31,469 nt of DNA from a virus, in IMG/VR virus record IMGVR_UViG_3300020463_000080, positions 1-31,469 of that record. The stretch is one strand, 5' to 3'. Below are positions 8,535 through 17,049 of this stretch, piece after piece. The position numbers were made by a program, and so were the translations under genes. Each line of letters begins with the position of its first letter. Positions within the stretch are counted from its first letter, which is position 1. The notes under the pieces were generated by a model, which worked only from the letters and a program-made list of their open reading frames with translations, was not told where the DNA came from and made no database searches.

Positions 8535-9137
8535 TTAAAATTCGCTACCATCTAAATTAGTTTTTTGGACACCTTCAGTAAAATGTGTACTACCAGTATC
8601 TAAATTAAATTTTCCTCCAACTGGTGCTGCTAAACCACTACCAGCTAATGAACCAGAATCTACACTTAGTGTTACATTACCAGTTAATGCACCTCCTAAT
8701 AAACCAGCACCATTTATAACAGCAGTGATATCACCAGAACCACCACCTCCACCTGCGAGTGAAGATAAATCTACAGACATAGATATTTGTGATGAGCCAC
8801 TACCAACACTTGGTTCTCCAAATAATGTTAAAACATTTGAACTATCATTAAAAGATGCTGATACAAATGAACCAGTAACAAACGAGAACTTACTAAATGT
8901 TACAGAATCAACAAAAGTGTTTGGTGGGTCTGCTGGAGTAACTGTTGCTTTGTAAAGAGAACCACTATCACTTACATATACAATTTGACCATCAGCAAAA
9001 TAATTAACTGAGGTTGAATTTAGTGCAGTTGATGTATATACCTTAAACGCACCTTTTATCCTATCTACATCAGCAAGTACTATGTTACTACTCTGTGCAG
9101 TGGATGATAATTGTAATTTTGAACTAAACGATGGCAT
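8535..9137 (-). CDS. Small fibre-associated structural protein (200 aa)
   Basis: Not recognised by name. The N-terminal half (MPSFSSKLQLSS, then FADGQIVYVSDSGSLYKATVTPADPP) looks like a compact beta-domain. The C-terminal half is the fibre repeat style: LAGGGGGSGDITAVINGAG, LTGNVTLSVDSGSLAGSGL, then LDTGSTHFTEGVQ, which closely matches text in the 1687- and 643-aa fibres. It ends NLDGSEF, the same tail form as the 643-aa protein (LDGGEF). It sits between two fibre genes with a promoter-like motif directly before it. It could be a short fibre tip, an attachment subunit or an adaptor; the sequence does not decide between these. Confidence 0.75.
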   Translation of the reverse strand: MPSFSSKLQLSSTAQSSNIVLADVDRIKGAFKVYTSTALNSTSVNYFADGQIVYVSDSGSLYKATVTPADPPNTFVDSVTFSKFSFVTGSFVSASFNDSSNVLTLFGEPSVGSGSSQISMSVDLSSLAGGGGGSGDITAVINGAGLLGGALTGNVTLSVDSGSLAGSGLAAPVGGKFNLDTGSTHFTEGVQKTNLDGSEF

Positions 9138-9155
9138 ATATTTTTTCTCTTTTTA

Positions 9156-9164
9156 TATAAATAT
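9156..9164 (-). promoter_or_regulatory. ATATTTATA nonamer upstream of the 200-aa gene
   Basis: An exact copy 18 bases before the start codon, touching the stop codon of the preceding 1464-aa gene. This gap is only 26 bases long, so the motif occupies much of it. Confidence 0.5.
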
Positions 9165-12100
9165 TAAGCTCCTCCAGAACCTGATGATGGATTTAAACCT
9201 AAGTTAACATTTGTTGAACTTGCTACTTGATTTGCTGCACCCACCATAAACCATTTTGTATAACCTACATGAGATGTACCTAATGTCATCTGATTTATTT
9301 CTGATGCTTCTAATGTGTTTGAACCATCTATTGTACTTCCATCAGTACCTACCTCTAAAACATATTCGCCAGTAGTTGAACCACCATATGAATCTGTTGT
9401 TGTTGTTGGAATTCCTCCCATATCTGAACCACTTGGGAATAAAATCACAAAGTGTTTCGATGAATTTCTACTGATTACACCACTACTTCCCATTGTTCTT
9501 ATTACTGAATGTAAGTTTGAACCACTTGCTTCTGCTAATTTCGTTGCAGTTTGTGTTCCACCATAATCATATGTAAATGATGCACTACCAATTCTATTAT
9601 CGTTTATGATTGCATCTACAAATCCAATATTTGAATATGGAGTTGCAACAGGTGGGGTTGACCCATCTTCTGATGAAATACCAACTGCGGTGTTATAAGT
9701 TGCGTTGTTAAATCCTACATCATAAACAAATACTCTACCATAATCTGCTGATTGTACTACTGTAAAACTTCTACCATTATATTCGGTTGATTTACTATAT
9801 GCGTCTGAAACTTTTACATTGTAACTATAACTTTTTGCTGTTAAGTTACTTGCTGCCTGAATACCTACTGATGATGAATTTGCATTAGCGTAAACTAATT
9901 TTAACGATGCTGCATCAGTTCCACTTAATGATGCTGAGAATGGAGTATCGGATTCTGTATCCGAAATACTCATACTAACCATTGTAGCATTTGTAGTTGC
10001 GTTATCTGTTTCAAAGTTAGCAGTTTGATTTGTAAATGTAGCAGTTGGTGCTGCATTTGCAAATACATTGACTGTTACTGAACCACTACCTATATTATTG
10101 TATTGGTCTGCAAATGTAATGTTCGATGAAATCGTATCAGTACTTTGAGTTGTACTACCACTCAAATTAAGTGCCAATGTCAAGTTACCACTATTATCTA
10201 TAGCAATTGCTTCATTTGTGGATGTAAATGTTGCAACTGCAGGTGAACCATATGATGGTGAATAACTTACTGTAAGTTGTGATGCGTTTCCTGCGTTGTA
10301 TCCACTTGCATCTCTGATTGTTGCTCCACTTACTGCAGATTCTATAATATAAGAAGTAGTATCTCCACCAAGTGTACCTGTATCTGCTTGTGCAACTGTA
10401 AATGTTTGTGAATTGTAATCTTGAGATTTACCATAATTGTCTGTTATCTTAACATTATAGTTATAAGTTTTTGCAGTTAGGTTACTCGCTGCGTGCAATC
10501 CAATCGATGATGAATTTGCGTTAGAATATACTAAAGATAAAGATGCTGCATCAGTACCTGTTAAGGATGCTGAGAATGGAGTATCATTTTCAGTATCACT
10601 AACACTCATACTTACCATCGTTGTATTAGTTGTTGCCAGGTTAGTATTTAACTTAGCAGTTTGATTTGTAAATGAAATACTTGGTGCTGCGTTTGCAACA
10701 ACCGAAACACTTAAACCATCAGTTGTTGTTGTACCAAAGGTATTTGTAAATGTTATAGTAGAACCGATTGTTTCTCCACTTTGGGTTGTTGAACCACTTA
10801 AATTAAGTGCCAGAGATAAATTACCACTTGAATTTATTACTATTGCTGGATTTGAAGAACTCCAAGTACCACTTTGATTTGCATCGTAATCTGCTTGAGT
10901 AGAACCATAATCAGTTGTTTTGATTGTTGAACCACTTAATTCAGATTCTTTAATATATGGGCCTGCAGACCAGTTATCTGTTACAGTTGCTGGTATATCA
11001 GCTGTGATAGGTATTGTTACTATCGCCTCATTTGAAGCAGTATTATATGAATCTCTTACTTGTATTCTATATTGGTATTCGTCTACTAAATCTGAATTTA
11101 TGAATACACCATTTCTTCTTGTTACAACTCCACTTGTACTACATTGGAATGGATTTTCATGTGGGTCTGTTAATTGTGATGTTCCACCATAAGAACCACT
11201 CGCTACATTACCATTATCTAATTCTAATTTATGAAGTGCAAAGTTGAAAAATTCAATAGTATCACTTTCACTATCAGTTGCTGATATTGTACCAACAGTT
11301 GCACCATTTGAACTATTTTCACTTATAGATGAAAGAGTTTGATTATTAATAGTTGGATGAACATTATCTACAACACTTATACTAACTGGTAATGTTACAA
11401 ATGATTCAGAATCTTGTCCTGCAACTTTGTGTTCATCAGATGCAGTTAAACTAAGTGTATATAAAGGATAGGTTTCATAATCTAATGAACCTGTATTTTG
11501 TGTTATATCAACATAAGTTGATGATTTTGTAATTGTAAAGTGAGATGTACCACCCGCGGGGGATATTGAAGATGAGTTGATTGTAATCGTATCACTTTCT
11601 GTATCGGTAAAGAAAATTCTTTTTATCAAAGTACTATTTGTACTATTTTCATTTACACTTGAAGTTACATTTGTGATTACATTACCAACTACCGAAGTTT
11701 CTCTAAACTTAGGTGCCTCGTTTGGAGTTACAATTATGTAAATATCTTTTTCTGTACTTGCAAGGAAAGTATCAGTTGCTTTTACTGTTACTAAATGTCC
11801 ATGTGCCCCACCCACTAATGCTGTATTGAATGATTCAGAGGTTGCAAGTTCTGTTAGTGTTATTTCACCACCAGTTGCTACTCTTACTTTATCTGCGGTG
11901 TAAGATGATGCAGTACTAAATGTTAGTGATTGTCCTTCTGCATCTGTACCAGCAAGAGTAACAACTGCCGAACCACTTGTTCTAAATTCTTCTATAGTTT
12001 GATTACCAGTTGTGATACTCGGAGCAGTGTTGGGGAAAAATACTGCGTTTAAGAAATCTTGAACCGAACCACTTGTGCCTGGATTAAATGATTGTGAAAA

Positions 12101-13558
12101 CATTTGTGGTAATTTTTCGTTAGAAACTACCTTGTTACCATTAAATGAAATAGATGCAGAAACAGATGAACCACTTATGAATCCAAAACTCGTTATTTGT
12201 GCTGAACCACTAATCACATCCGTTCCATCTAAAGTTGTAACTACCGAACCACTAACTACTCCTGTCCCATCTAAGGTTCTAACTACTGAACCAGATACAA
12301 CATCAGTACCATCAAGAGTTCGTACAACAGAACCGCTAACAACACCATCAGCATCTAATTTTGTTTTTACATTTGTATCAAAGTTTGTTATTGAATCTGC
12401 ATTAACTTGAGAAGAACCACTTATCACATTAGTTCCATCTAAAGTTCTAAGTACACTTCCACTTACTACGCCCGTTCCATCTAAAGTTCTAAGTACACTT
12501 CCACTTACTACGCCCGTTCCGTCAAGAGTTCTAAGTACACTTCCACTAACAACTACATCGGCATCTAATTTTGTTTTAATAGTAGTATCAATAGATGCAG
12601 TAAATTGATTTAGTTGAGCTATATCTGTATGAGATGAACTTATAAACCCAAAATCACTAATTTGTTTTGAACCACTAATAGTTCCTGCAGGGGTTGATGA
12701 ACTTTCTGATACGAATCCAAACGCAGTTATTTGTGCTGAACCACTAATCACATCTGTACCATCAAGTGTTCTTAGTACAGAACCCGATACCACATTAGTT
12801 CCATCTAAAGTTCTTAATACTGAACCACTTACTACGCCCGTTCCATCCAAAGTTCTTAATACTGAACCTGATACTACACCAGTTCCGTCTAATGTTCGTA
12901 CAACAGAACCACTTACTACTCCTGTCCCATCTAAGGTTGCTACTACTGAACCACTTACTACACCACTTCCACCAAGAACTTGTGATGAACCACTTACTAA
13001 TGTTGGTACATTTGTTAAATTTGAATAATTTAGAGAACCAGTTAATGAAGTTGCGAAGAAAGAACCAGTAACTTCTAAATTACTTGATACTCTATATTTA
13101 TCACCATCTGCAGTCCAAATAGATGAACCACCTCCACCACCTCCACCAAGAGATGATAAATCTACATTATTACCACCTGATATTGTTAATCTTTTATTTG
13201 CTGTATTGAATGATAGTGTTTGATTACCACCTGCCGAACCAATATCACTTGCAACAGAGGAAGAAAATGCAGTAAATCCAGTCGTTGATGATAGTGTAAC
13301 TTGTGAAGAACCACTAAATACACCAGTACCATCAAGATTTCTTAATACTGAACCACTAACTAAACCAGTTTCATCAAAATTTAAAGTATTTGCTTTACCA
13401 TAGAACTGTGATGCAGTTACTGCGGATGCACTTATACTTCCATTAGTAACAAATTGAGAACCAGTAAGTATTATATTACCACTTACAAATAATGTTCCGT
13501 CAATTACTGATGCGGTTACTACTCCTTGTATCTGTTTTGCTGAAATTAGTGTTGCCAT
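9164..13558 (-). CDS. Large adhesin-like fibre with 13-residue repeats and cadherin-like modules
   Basis: 1464 residues. Residues 1-180 form the N-terminal part (MATLISAKQIQGVVTASVID), including a polyglycine stretch at 138-144. About 198-452 carry runs of a 13-residue unit, GTGVVSGSVLRTLD, with SGSSQ/SGSAQ units between them. From about 505 to 860 the sequence is cadherin/Ig-like: NEAPKF, VNENSTNSTLIKRIFFTDTESD, SLDYETYPLYTLSLTASDEH, SISENSSNGATVGTISATDSE. Residues 867-1057 and 1068-1266 are a tandem duplication. The last 190 residues form a distinct domain (VFVYDVGFNNATYN ... SGSGGA) that I do not recognise. Cadherin-type modules often bind calcium and build long adhesive rods in surface proteins; adhesion to host or particles is inferred. 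The start overlaps the stop of the 127-aa gene (TAATG), so translation is coupled. No S74 domain. Confidence 0.88.
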   Translation of the reverse strand: MATLISAKQIQGVVTASVIDGTLFVSGNIILTGSQFVTNGSISASAVTASQFYGKANTLNFDETGLVSGSVLRNLDGTGVFSGSSQVTLSSTTGFTAFSSSVASDIGSAGGNQTLSFNTANKRLTISGGNNVDLSSLGGGGGGGSSIWTADGDKYRVSSNLEVTGSFFATSLTGSLNYSNLTNVPTLVSGSSQVLGGSGVVSGSVVATLDGTGVVSGSVVRTLDGTGVVSGSVLRTLDGTGVVSGSVLRTLDGTNVVSGSVLRTLDGTDVISGSAQITAFGFVSESSSTPAGTISGSKQISDFGFISSSHTDIAQLNQFTASIDTTIKTKLDADVVVSGSVLRTLDGTGVVSGSVLRTLDGTGVVSGSVLRTLDGTNVISGSSQVNADSITNFDTNVKTKLDADGVVSGSVVRTLDGTDVVSGSVVRTLDGTGVVSGSVVTTLDGTDVISGSAQITSFGFISGSSVSASISFNGNKVVSNEKLPQMFSQSFNPGTSGSVQDFLNAVFFPNTAPSITTGNQTIEEFRTSGSAVVTLAGTDAEGQSLTFSTASSYTADKVRVATGGEITLTELATSESFNTALVGGAHGHLVTVKATDTFLASTEKDIYIIVTPNEAPKFRETSVVGNVITNVTSSVNENSTNSTLIKRIFFTDTESDTITINSSSISPAGGTSHFTITKSSTYVDITQNTGSLDYETYPLYTLSLTASDEHKVAGQDSESFVTLPVSISVVDNVHPTINNQTLSSISENSSNGATVGTISATDSESDTIEFFNFALHKLELDNGNVASGSYGGTSQLTDPHENPFQCSTSGVVTRRNGVFINSDLVDEYQYRIQVRDSYNTASNEAIVTIPITADIPATVTDNWSAGPYIKESELSGSTIKTTDYGSTQADYDANQSGTWSSSNPAIVINSSGNLSLALNLSGSTTQSGETIGSTITFTNTFGTTTTDGLSVSVVANAAPSISFTNQTAKLNTNLATTNTTMVSMSVSDTENDTPFSASLTGTDAASLSLVYSNANSSSIGLHAASNLTAKTYNYNVKITDNYGKSQDYNSQTFTVAQADTGTLGGDTTSYIIESAVSGATIRDASGYNAGNASQLTVSYSPSYGSPAVATFTSTNEAIAIDNSGNLTLALNLSGSTTQSTDTISSNITFADQYNNIGSGSVTVNVFANAAPTATFTNQTANFETDNATTNATMVSMSISDTESDTPFSASLSGTDAASLKLVYANANSSSVGIQAASNLTAKSYSYNVKVSDAYSKSTEYNGRSFTVVQSADYGRVFVYDVGFNNATYNTAVGISSEDGSTPPVATPYSNIGFVDAIINDNRIGSASFTYDYGGTQTATKLAEASGSNLHSVIRTMGSSGVISRNSSKHFVILFPSGSDMGGIPTTTTDSYGGSTTGEYVLEVGTDGSTIDGSNTLEASEINQMTLGTSHVGYTKWFMVGAANQVASSTNVNLGLNPSSGSGGA
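9761..10960 (-). repeat. Tandem duplication of a ~200-residue Ig-like module
   Basis: Residues 867-1057 and 1068-1266 of the 1464-aa fibre align along their length. Shared landmarks are SGNL[ST]LALNLSGSTTQS, SDTE[NS]DTPFSASL[TS]G, TDAASL and AASNLTAK. The copies have diverged, so the duplication is old or tolerant of change. Confidence 0.85.
12203..12967 (-). repeat. 39-bp coding repeat array (13-residue units)
   Basis: Eleven copies of VSGSVxxTLDGT in three runs (5, 3 and 3), plus a lone related copy near residue 66 (VSGSVLRNLDG). The period is 13 codons. Units are close but not identical, with both synonymous and conservative changes, and are interrupted by SGSAQITAFGF and SGSSQ units. Confidence 0.85.
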
Positions 13559-13941
13559 TATCTACTTTCTATTTTACCTCTAACTTTAAAATCACTGGCA
13601 ACAATCTCGCCAGGTTCTGCTGTTATTGATTCTATAAATTCTATAACTATATTTGTTCCATTATCAGAAACATTGAATGTTGCTGGTTCTAAAACAGTTC
13701 CTTGTAAATAAATATCAATATAATCTTTATCTTTGTCAAGTTTTATCTCTTGGAATACAAATTTTTTATTACTTAGTATTAAGGTAAATAAATTTCCACT
13801 TAAAGATATAGAATCTGGTGTGTGGTCTGTTATGAAAAAATCATTAAAAACCTCGTTTATCAGAGATGCAGTTTTAGATACATTACTTGGAGTAACAACA
13901 ATATCTGGTTTCTTTCTACTTTTACTTACAATTTTAGTCAT
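13558..13941 (-). CDS. Small structural protein with gp15-type C-terminal beta-module (127 aa)
   Basis: Not recognised by name. The N-terminal half (MTKIVSKSRKKPDIVVTPSNV, then LINEVFNDFF) is basic and then hydrophobic. The C-terminal half, from about residue 72, has the pattern IDIYLQG...L...F.....GTNIVIEF...DFKVRGKIE. This matches the ends of the 109-aa protein and the gp15-like protein just upstream. In phage tail proteins similar hairpin-rich domains (a 'VxVNGxxL...DYxxxGxxIxF' pattern) act as attachment or connector modules, so a head-tail or tail-fibre adaptor is plausible. The start overlaps the previous gene by 8 bases and has GGGAG 13 bases upstream; the stop overlaps the fibre start. 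Confidence 0.75.
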   Translation of the reverse strand: MTKIVSKSRKKPDIVVTPSNVSKTASLINEVFNDFFITDHTPDSISLSGNLFTLILSNKKFVFQEIKLDKDKDYIDIYLQGTVLEPATFNVSDNGTNIVIEFIESITAEPGEIVASDFKVRGKIESR

Positions 13942-14263
13942 CTATTTGTATATCTCCCTTTATCAGTACTTTATCGTTAGAATTTAATGTATATGCAAAG
14001 TTGGCCTTTTTAAATTTAATTAAGATATCTGGCCCTTCTTGTTCAAAGATATAATCTTGTTCTAAAATGTACTGTCCATTTATAAATATATCAAATCTTG
14101 CGTGCTCGGGTCTAAATTCTCTAAATTTTAAATCTAAATCTTTTAGCCTGGCATTTTTTAACCTCCAAATGTGAAAAGTAGGATGTTTACTATCGTACTC
14201 AACCAATGTAGTAGTATCTGGCTCTTGTATTTGTCTTAGTAAATCTCTTAATTCTTTAATCAT
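13934..14263 (-). CDS. Small structural protein with gp15-type C-terminal beta-module (109 aa)
   Basis: Not recognised by name. Residues 1-55 are charged and helical in character (MIKELRDLLRQIQEP, then RLKNARLKDLDLKFREFRP). Residues 56-109 form the beta-module FDIFINGQYILEQDYIFEQ, PDILIKF, DKVLIKGDI, shared with the neighbours on both sides. The ATG overlaps the stop of the gp15-like gene (ATGA), and the 127-aa gene starts within its last codons, so the three are translated as one coupled set. Location between tail-completion and fibre genes suggests a connector or adaptor role (inference). Confidence 0.75.
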   Translation of the reverse strand: MIKELRDLLRQIQEPDTTTLVEYDSKHPTFHIWRLKNARLKDLDLKFREFRPEHARFDIFINGQYILEQDYIFEQEGPDILIKFKKANFAYTLNSNDKVLIKGDIQIDD

Positions 14264-15411
14264 AATTCTTTATACTTTCCAACTACTCCAAATTCATCAC
14301 TACCAGTAACAATGTAACCCAATTCTGTTGCCGATGTAACCAAATTATCTGGATATGTACCTCCTGCAGATAGTGAACCAGTATTAAAGTTAATTAATAA
14401 ATTACTTCCACTAATTTCAGTATTCCATTTAGCTGCTGGAATATCAACTCCATTGATGTATATAGAAAATCGTTTTTCTTTTGTAAAACTTGCACTTAGT
14501 GCAGGTGGAACTGCAGGAACTTCAACATTTTTAACTATAATTGTATCATCATCTATGTAAGAACCAGACCTTGAACCTCTTAATGCTAAATAATTTAGAA
14601 TATCTGAGTATTCACTCTGTAAAGATTGTTTACCCATGTTCATTCCACCTCCAGTCAAATCAGATTCAACTCCTATAACAACTTTTTTAGGTCCAAATGA
14701 TAAAATATTCGTATCTTTCTTGTTAAACTGTTCAGGTAGAAGGTATGCGTTAGCAACCATATTAAAAGTAGTTCTAACTATTCGTTCACTACCTTGACCA
14801 ACTTCACTTTGATTATCAAATGAATCAATTCTTACTCTAAATTTAAAGTTATCTTTATCTCCCCAATAATCATCAGTAGCATATTGGAATTGTTCTACGA
14901 TTTGGTTCATATGCTCTGTATATGATGTCCAAACCATTACTTCATATGTAATACTAACATAATCAGGTACAGTAATATTGTAATTCTTTGGACTTGGTTG
15001 TGCATCATTAAGTAAACTAAACTTATCGTACTTATTTCTTTGATTATACTTTTGATATGTTGGATATGATAAATATCTGTTTATAGAATTGGATGCACCA
15101 TCTCTTTCTATAGAGTTTCTTTTATACATTACAAGAGGTAACTGTAATCTTCCACGAACATCTCTTAAAACACCATCTTTTCTTGCAGATTTCCATCTTT
15201 CTGGATTACCATAAAGAACAGGTACTTTAATTTTCTTTTTATCTTCTTCAAGTTCAGGCAAAACAGTATCTCTCATGTATTCCATGATTGCTAAATCAAC
15301 ATCGTAAAGGGTAACCGAAAAATTATCACTTTTTGGAAGTGCTATTTCATCTGCTCTATTTTTTGGAACACTACCTTTGAATGGTTCTTGTGTATTTTTT
15401 GATTCTCTCAT
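14260..15411 (-). CDS. 15: gp15-like tail terminator / sheath-stabilising protein with C-terminal extension
   Basis: 383 residues; T4 gp15 has 272. Features shared with T4 gp15 from memory: an early helix leading to KKIKVPVLYGNPERWK (T4: VPITYASKEHF), RLQLPLVMYKRN (T4: a PRINLHL segment), YVSITYEVMVWTSYTEHMNQ followed by IVEQF (T4: a YELSIFTRYEDDMFQIVEQ segment), and a late AYLLPEQF (T4: a GWMYPP segment). In T4, gp15 caps the tail tube and sheath and joins the tail to the neck. The extra C-terminal part (about 245-383) ends in a beta-module, FSIYINGVDI...SNLLINF...DEFGVVGKY, that the next two small genes repeat. The order gp13-gp14-gp15 is as in T4 and supports the call. Start and stop overlap their neighbours by 1-4 bases. 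Confidence 0.72.
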   Translation of the reverse strand: MRESKNTQEPFKGSVPKNRADEIALPKSDNFSVTLYDVDLAIMEYMRDTVLPELEEDKKKIKVPVLYGNPERWKSARKDGVLRDVRGRLQLPLVMYKRNSIERDGASNSINRYLSYPTYQKYNQRNKYDKFSLLNDAQPSPKNYNITVPDYVSITYEVMVWTSYTEHMNQIVEQFQYATDDYWGDKDNFKFRVRIDSFDNQSEVGQGSERIVRTTFNMVANAYLLPEQFNKKDTNILSFGPKKVVIGVESDLTGGGMNMGKQSLQSEYSDILNYLALRGSRSGSYIDDDTIIVKNVEVPAVPPALSASFTKEKRFSIYINGVDIPAAKWNTEISGSNLLINFNTGSLSAGGTYPDNLVTSATELGYIVTGSDEFGVVGKYKEL

Positions 15412-15866
15412 TATACTGCTCTTTCTTCAATATTAATAGTTGACCTTCTTGTCATAAATGTTGAACATATGATAGAGAATTTTTGTCCAGTTCTACCAGC
15501 CAACATTTGGTCTTGTTTTACATTATCGATTTCAAAATAGGCATTATTATGAAATATAATATCACCGATTTCAGGAAATAATCCTTTTTCACTCAATGTA
15601 TGTCTATTAAACCTATATTCAGCTTGTTGTGCTCTATCAAATCCAAATCCTTCATAATTCATTTCAGATTCTTGTCTCTCAATTAACGCATTTACAGATA
15701 CTCCACTATGATATGTTTTACCTAATGATTCACCATAAAGGTTTGTTTTCGATTCATACACCGATAACTTAAACAGTTGTACAGTAGTTGTTACAATATC
15801 TTCAACCAACTCCTCTGCAAAATGTCTAAATAGAGTTATATCATTTGGGCCAGTGAACCTTGCCAT
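15411..15866 (-). CDS. 14: gp14-like neck protein
   Basis: 151 residues; T4 gp14 has 256. Similarity to T4 gp14 is clearest in the second half: NLYGESLGK (T4: LIFGEDL), MNYEGFGFDRAQQ, then LFPEIGDIIFHNNAYFEIDNV (T4 reads EGDLIYFPMDNSLFEINWV at this point), and QDQMLAGRTGQKFSI. In T4, gp13 and gp14 form the neck that closes the filled head before tail attachment. This copy looks reduced: the long C-terminal part of T4 gp14 is absent. The ATG follows the gp13-like stop by 2 bases, and its stop overlaps the gp15-like start (TAATGA). Identification rests on motif comparison and gene order. Confidence 0.72.
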   Translation of the reverse strand: MARFTGPNDITLFRHFAEELVEDIVTTTVQLFKLSVYESKTNLYGESLGKTYHSGVSVNALIERQESEMNYEGFGFDRAQQAEYRFNRHTLSEKGLFPEIGDIIFHNNAYFEIDNVKQDQMLAGRTGQKFSIICSTFMTRRSTINIEERAV

Positions 15867-15868
15867 AA

Positions 15869-17020
15869 TTATCCTATATAAATGTTAATTGGTACTTTAG
15901 TCATCAACTTTTGTTGATTTTCTGAATTTTCAGCTTCAGTTTCATATCTTACTTTATTTGAAACCTCTTCTAAATTAGTTCGTAACTGTTCAATCAACTG
16001 GTCTTTTTCTGTTTGTGCCTCTGCTCTAAGTGCAGCACCATCCAAACTTACCTCCGAGCCAGGAATTGGAACAGTTGAATACTTTTCTCTCACTGCACCT
16101 AACAGTTCTTTTGCAAGTGCAAGTGAATATTTTCTAACCCATTGTTTACCCACATCGTTTATTTGTGAATAAATCATAAAATCATATCCAATATTTGAAT
16201 AATCAGATACGACACCATCTTGAACTACTGTAGAGTTTGAATCATATTCATCTTTTACAATATATTCAAACCAAAGTTTGGATGCACCAGTTGGTATTGG
16301 GAAAACTTGTAATTTATTGTTAACTATATTAAAGGTGTGTGCTGATTTTCTAATTGTATCGTTAAATTCTATATGTTGGAATCTTTGTATATCTTCAAAT
16401 ATAGGCATTAACATAAATTGTGCAGCAGGGGAGAATGAACCAAATCCGAATTCATCTACTAAGTTAAGAGTTCCTTGGCCACTTACTGAATAAGGGTCAA
16501 AGAATCGTGTGATAGCAGGTGTTCCTTCATGAAATACTCTTGTAATATCTATTCTTTTACCACTTTCACTTACATCTGCCCATAAACTCTGTAAATCATA
16601 TGATTGACTATTAGCATTAGTTTCAATATATCCTTTTTTAACATCTGTTCTACCACCAACATTGGCGTAAGTACCATATGATTCAGATAATTTAATTGTA
16701 TTAGGTAATGGTGAACCTGCAACTTGTTTATGGGTTAAATCAGAACCAGTAGGTTTACCCATAGTTGAACCTAAGTTGTTTCGTATGTTAAATTGATTAA
16801 CTTGTGCACCATATTCTGATACTGCTTCTTCAAAACAGGCGTAAAAGTTTAAATCTACTAATTCAACATCAATGATAGGATATCCCAACCTTCGTGCACA
16901 CCAATTTGCTATCTTTGGGCCATCTGATTGAAACACAGAATCACCATCATAAATACCAAATGGGGTCGAACCTGAAATAGCTTGTGATACTGAACCAGTC
17001 CAATAAGTTAATGTACTCAT
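15869..17020 (-). CDS. 13: gp13-like neck / head-completion protein
   Basis: 383 residues. The N-terminal region has a typical head-tail connector signature: DGPKIANWCARRLGYPIIDV followed by ELVDLNFYACFEEAVSEYG. The middle contains DITRVFHEG, FFDPYSVSGQG and FMLMPIFEDIQRFQHIEFND. The C-terminus has KYSLALAKELLGAVREKYST and a Glu/Gln-rich helical tail. It immediately precedes gp14- and gp15-like genes, as gene 13 does in T4. AAGGAGAG lies just before the ATG, and a promoter-like motif lies 29 bases upstream, right after the capsid terminator, so this gene opens the neck/tail operon. It is longer than T4 gp13 (309). The assignment is good for 'connector', weaker for strict gp13 orthology. Confidence 0.65.
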   Translation of the reverse strand: MSTLTYWTGSVSQAISGSTPFGIYDGDSVFQSDGPKIANWCARRLGYPIIDVELVDLNFYACFEEAVSEYGAQVNQFNIRNNLGSTMGKPTGSDLTHKQVAGSPLPNTIKLSESYGTYANVGGRTDVKKGYIETNANSQSYDLQSLWADVSESGKRIDITRVFHEGTPAITRFFDPYSVSGQGTLNLVDEFGFGSFSPAAQFMLMPIFEDIQRFQHIEFNDTIRKSAHTFNIVNNKLQVFPIPTGASKLWFEYIVKDEYDSNSTVVQDGVVSDYSNIGYDFMIYSQINDVGKQWVRKYSLALAKELLGAVREKYSTVPIPGSEVSLDGAALRAEAQTEKDQLIEQLRTNLEEVSNKVRYETEAENSENQQKLMTKVPINIYIG

Positions 17021-17049
17021 ATATTCTCTCCTTTGTATAGTTTACCAAC

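Noticed and set aside
1-9137. Diversity-generating retroelement suggested by the tropism-determinant-like N-termini
   Set aside because: No reverse transcriptase gene and no variable/template repeat pair with adenine-specific differences was seen; the repeats differ at synonymous sites of all kinds.
12203-12967. Regular 39-bp repeats considered as a CRISPR array
   Set aside because: The repeats are in frame within a fibre gene, have no unique spacers and no neighbouring cas genes; they encode 13-residue units.
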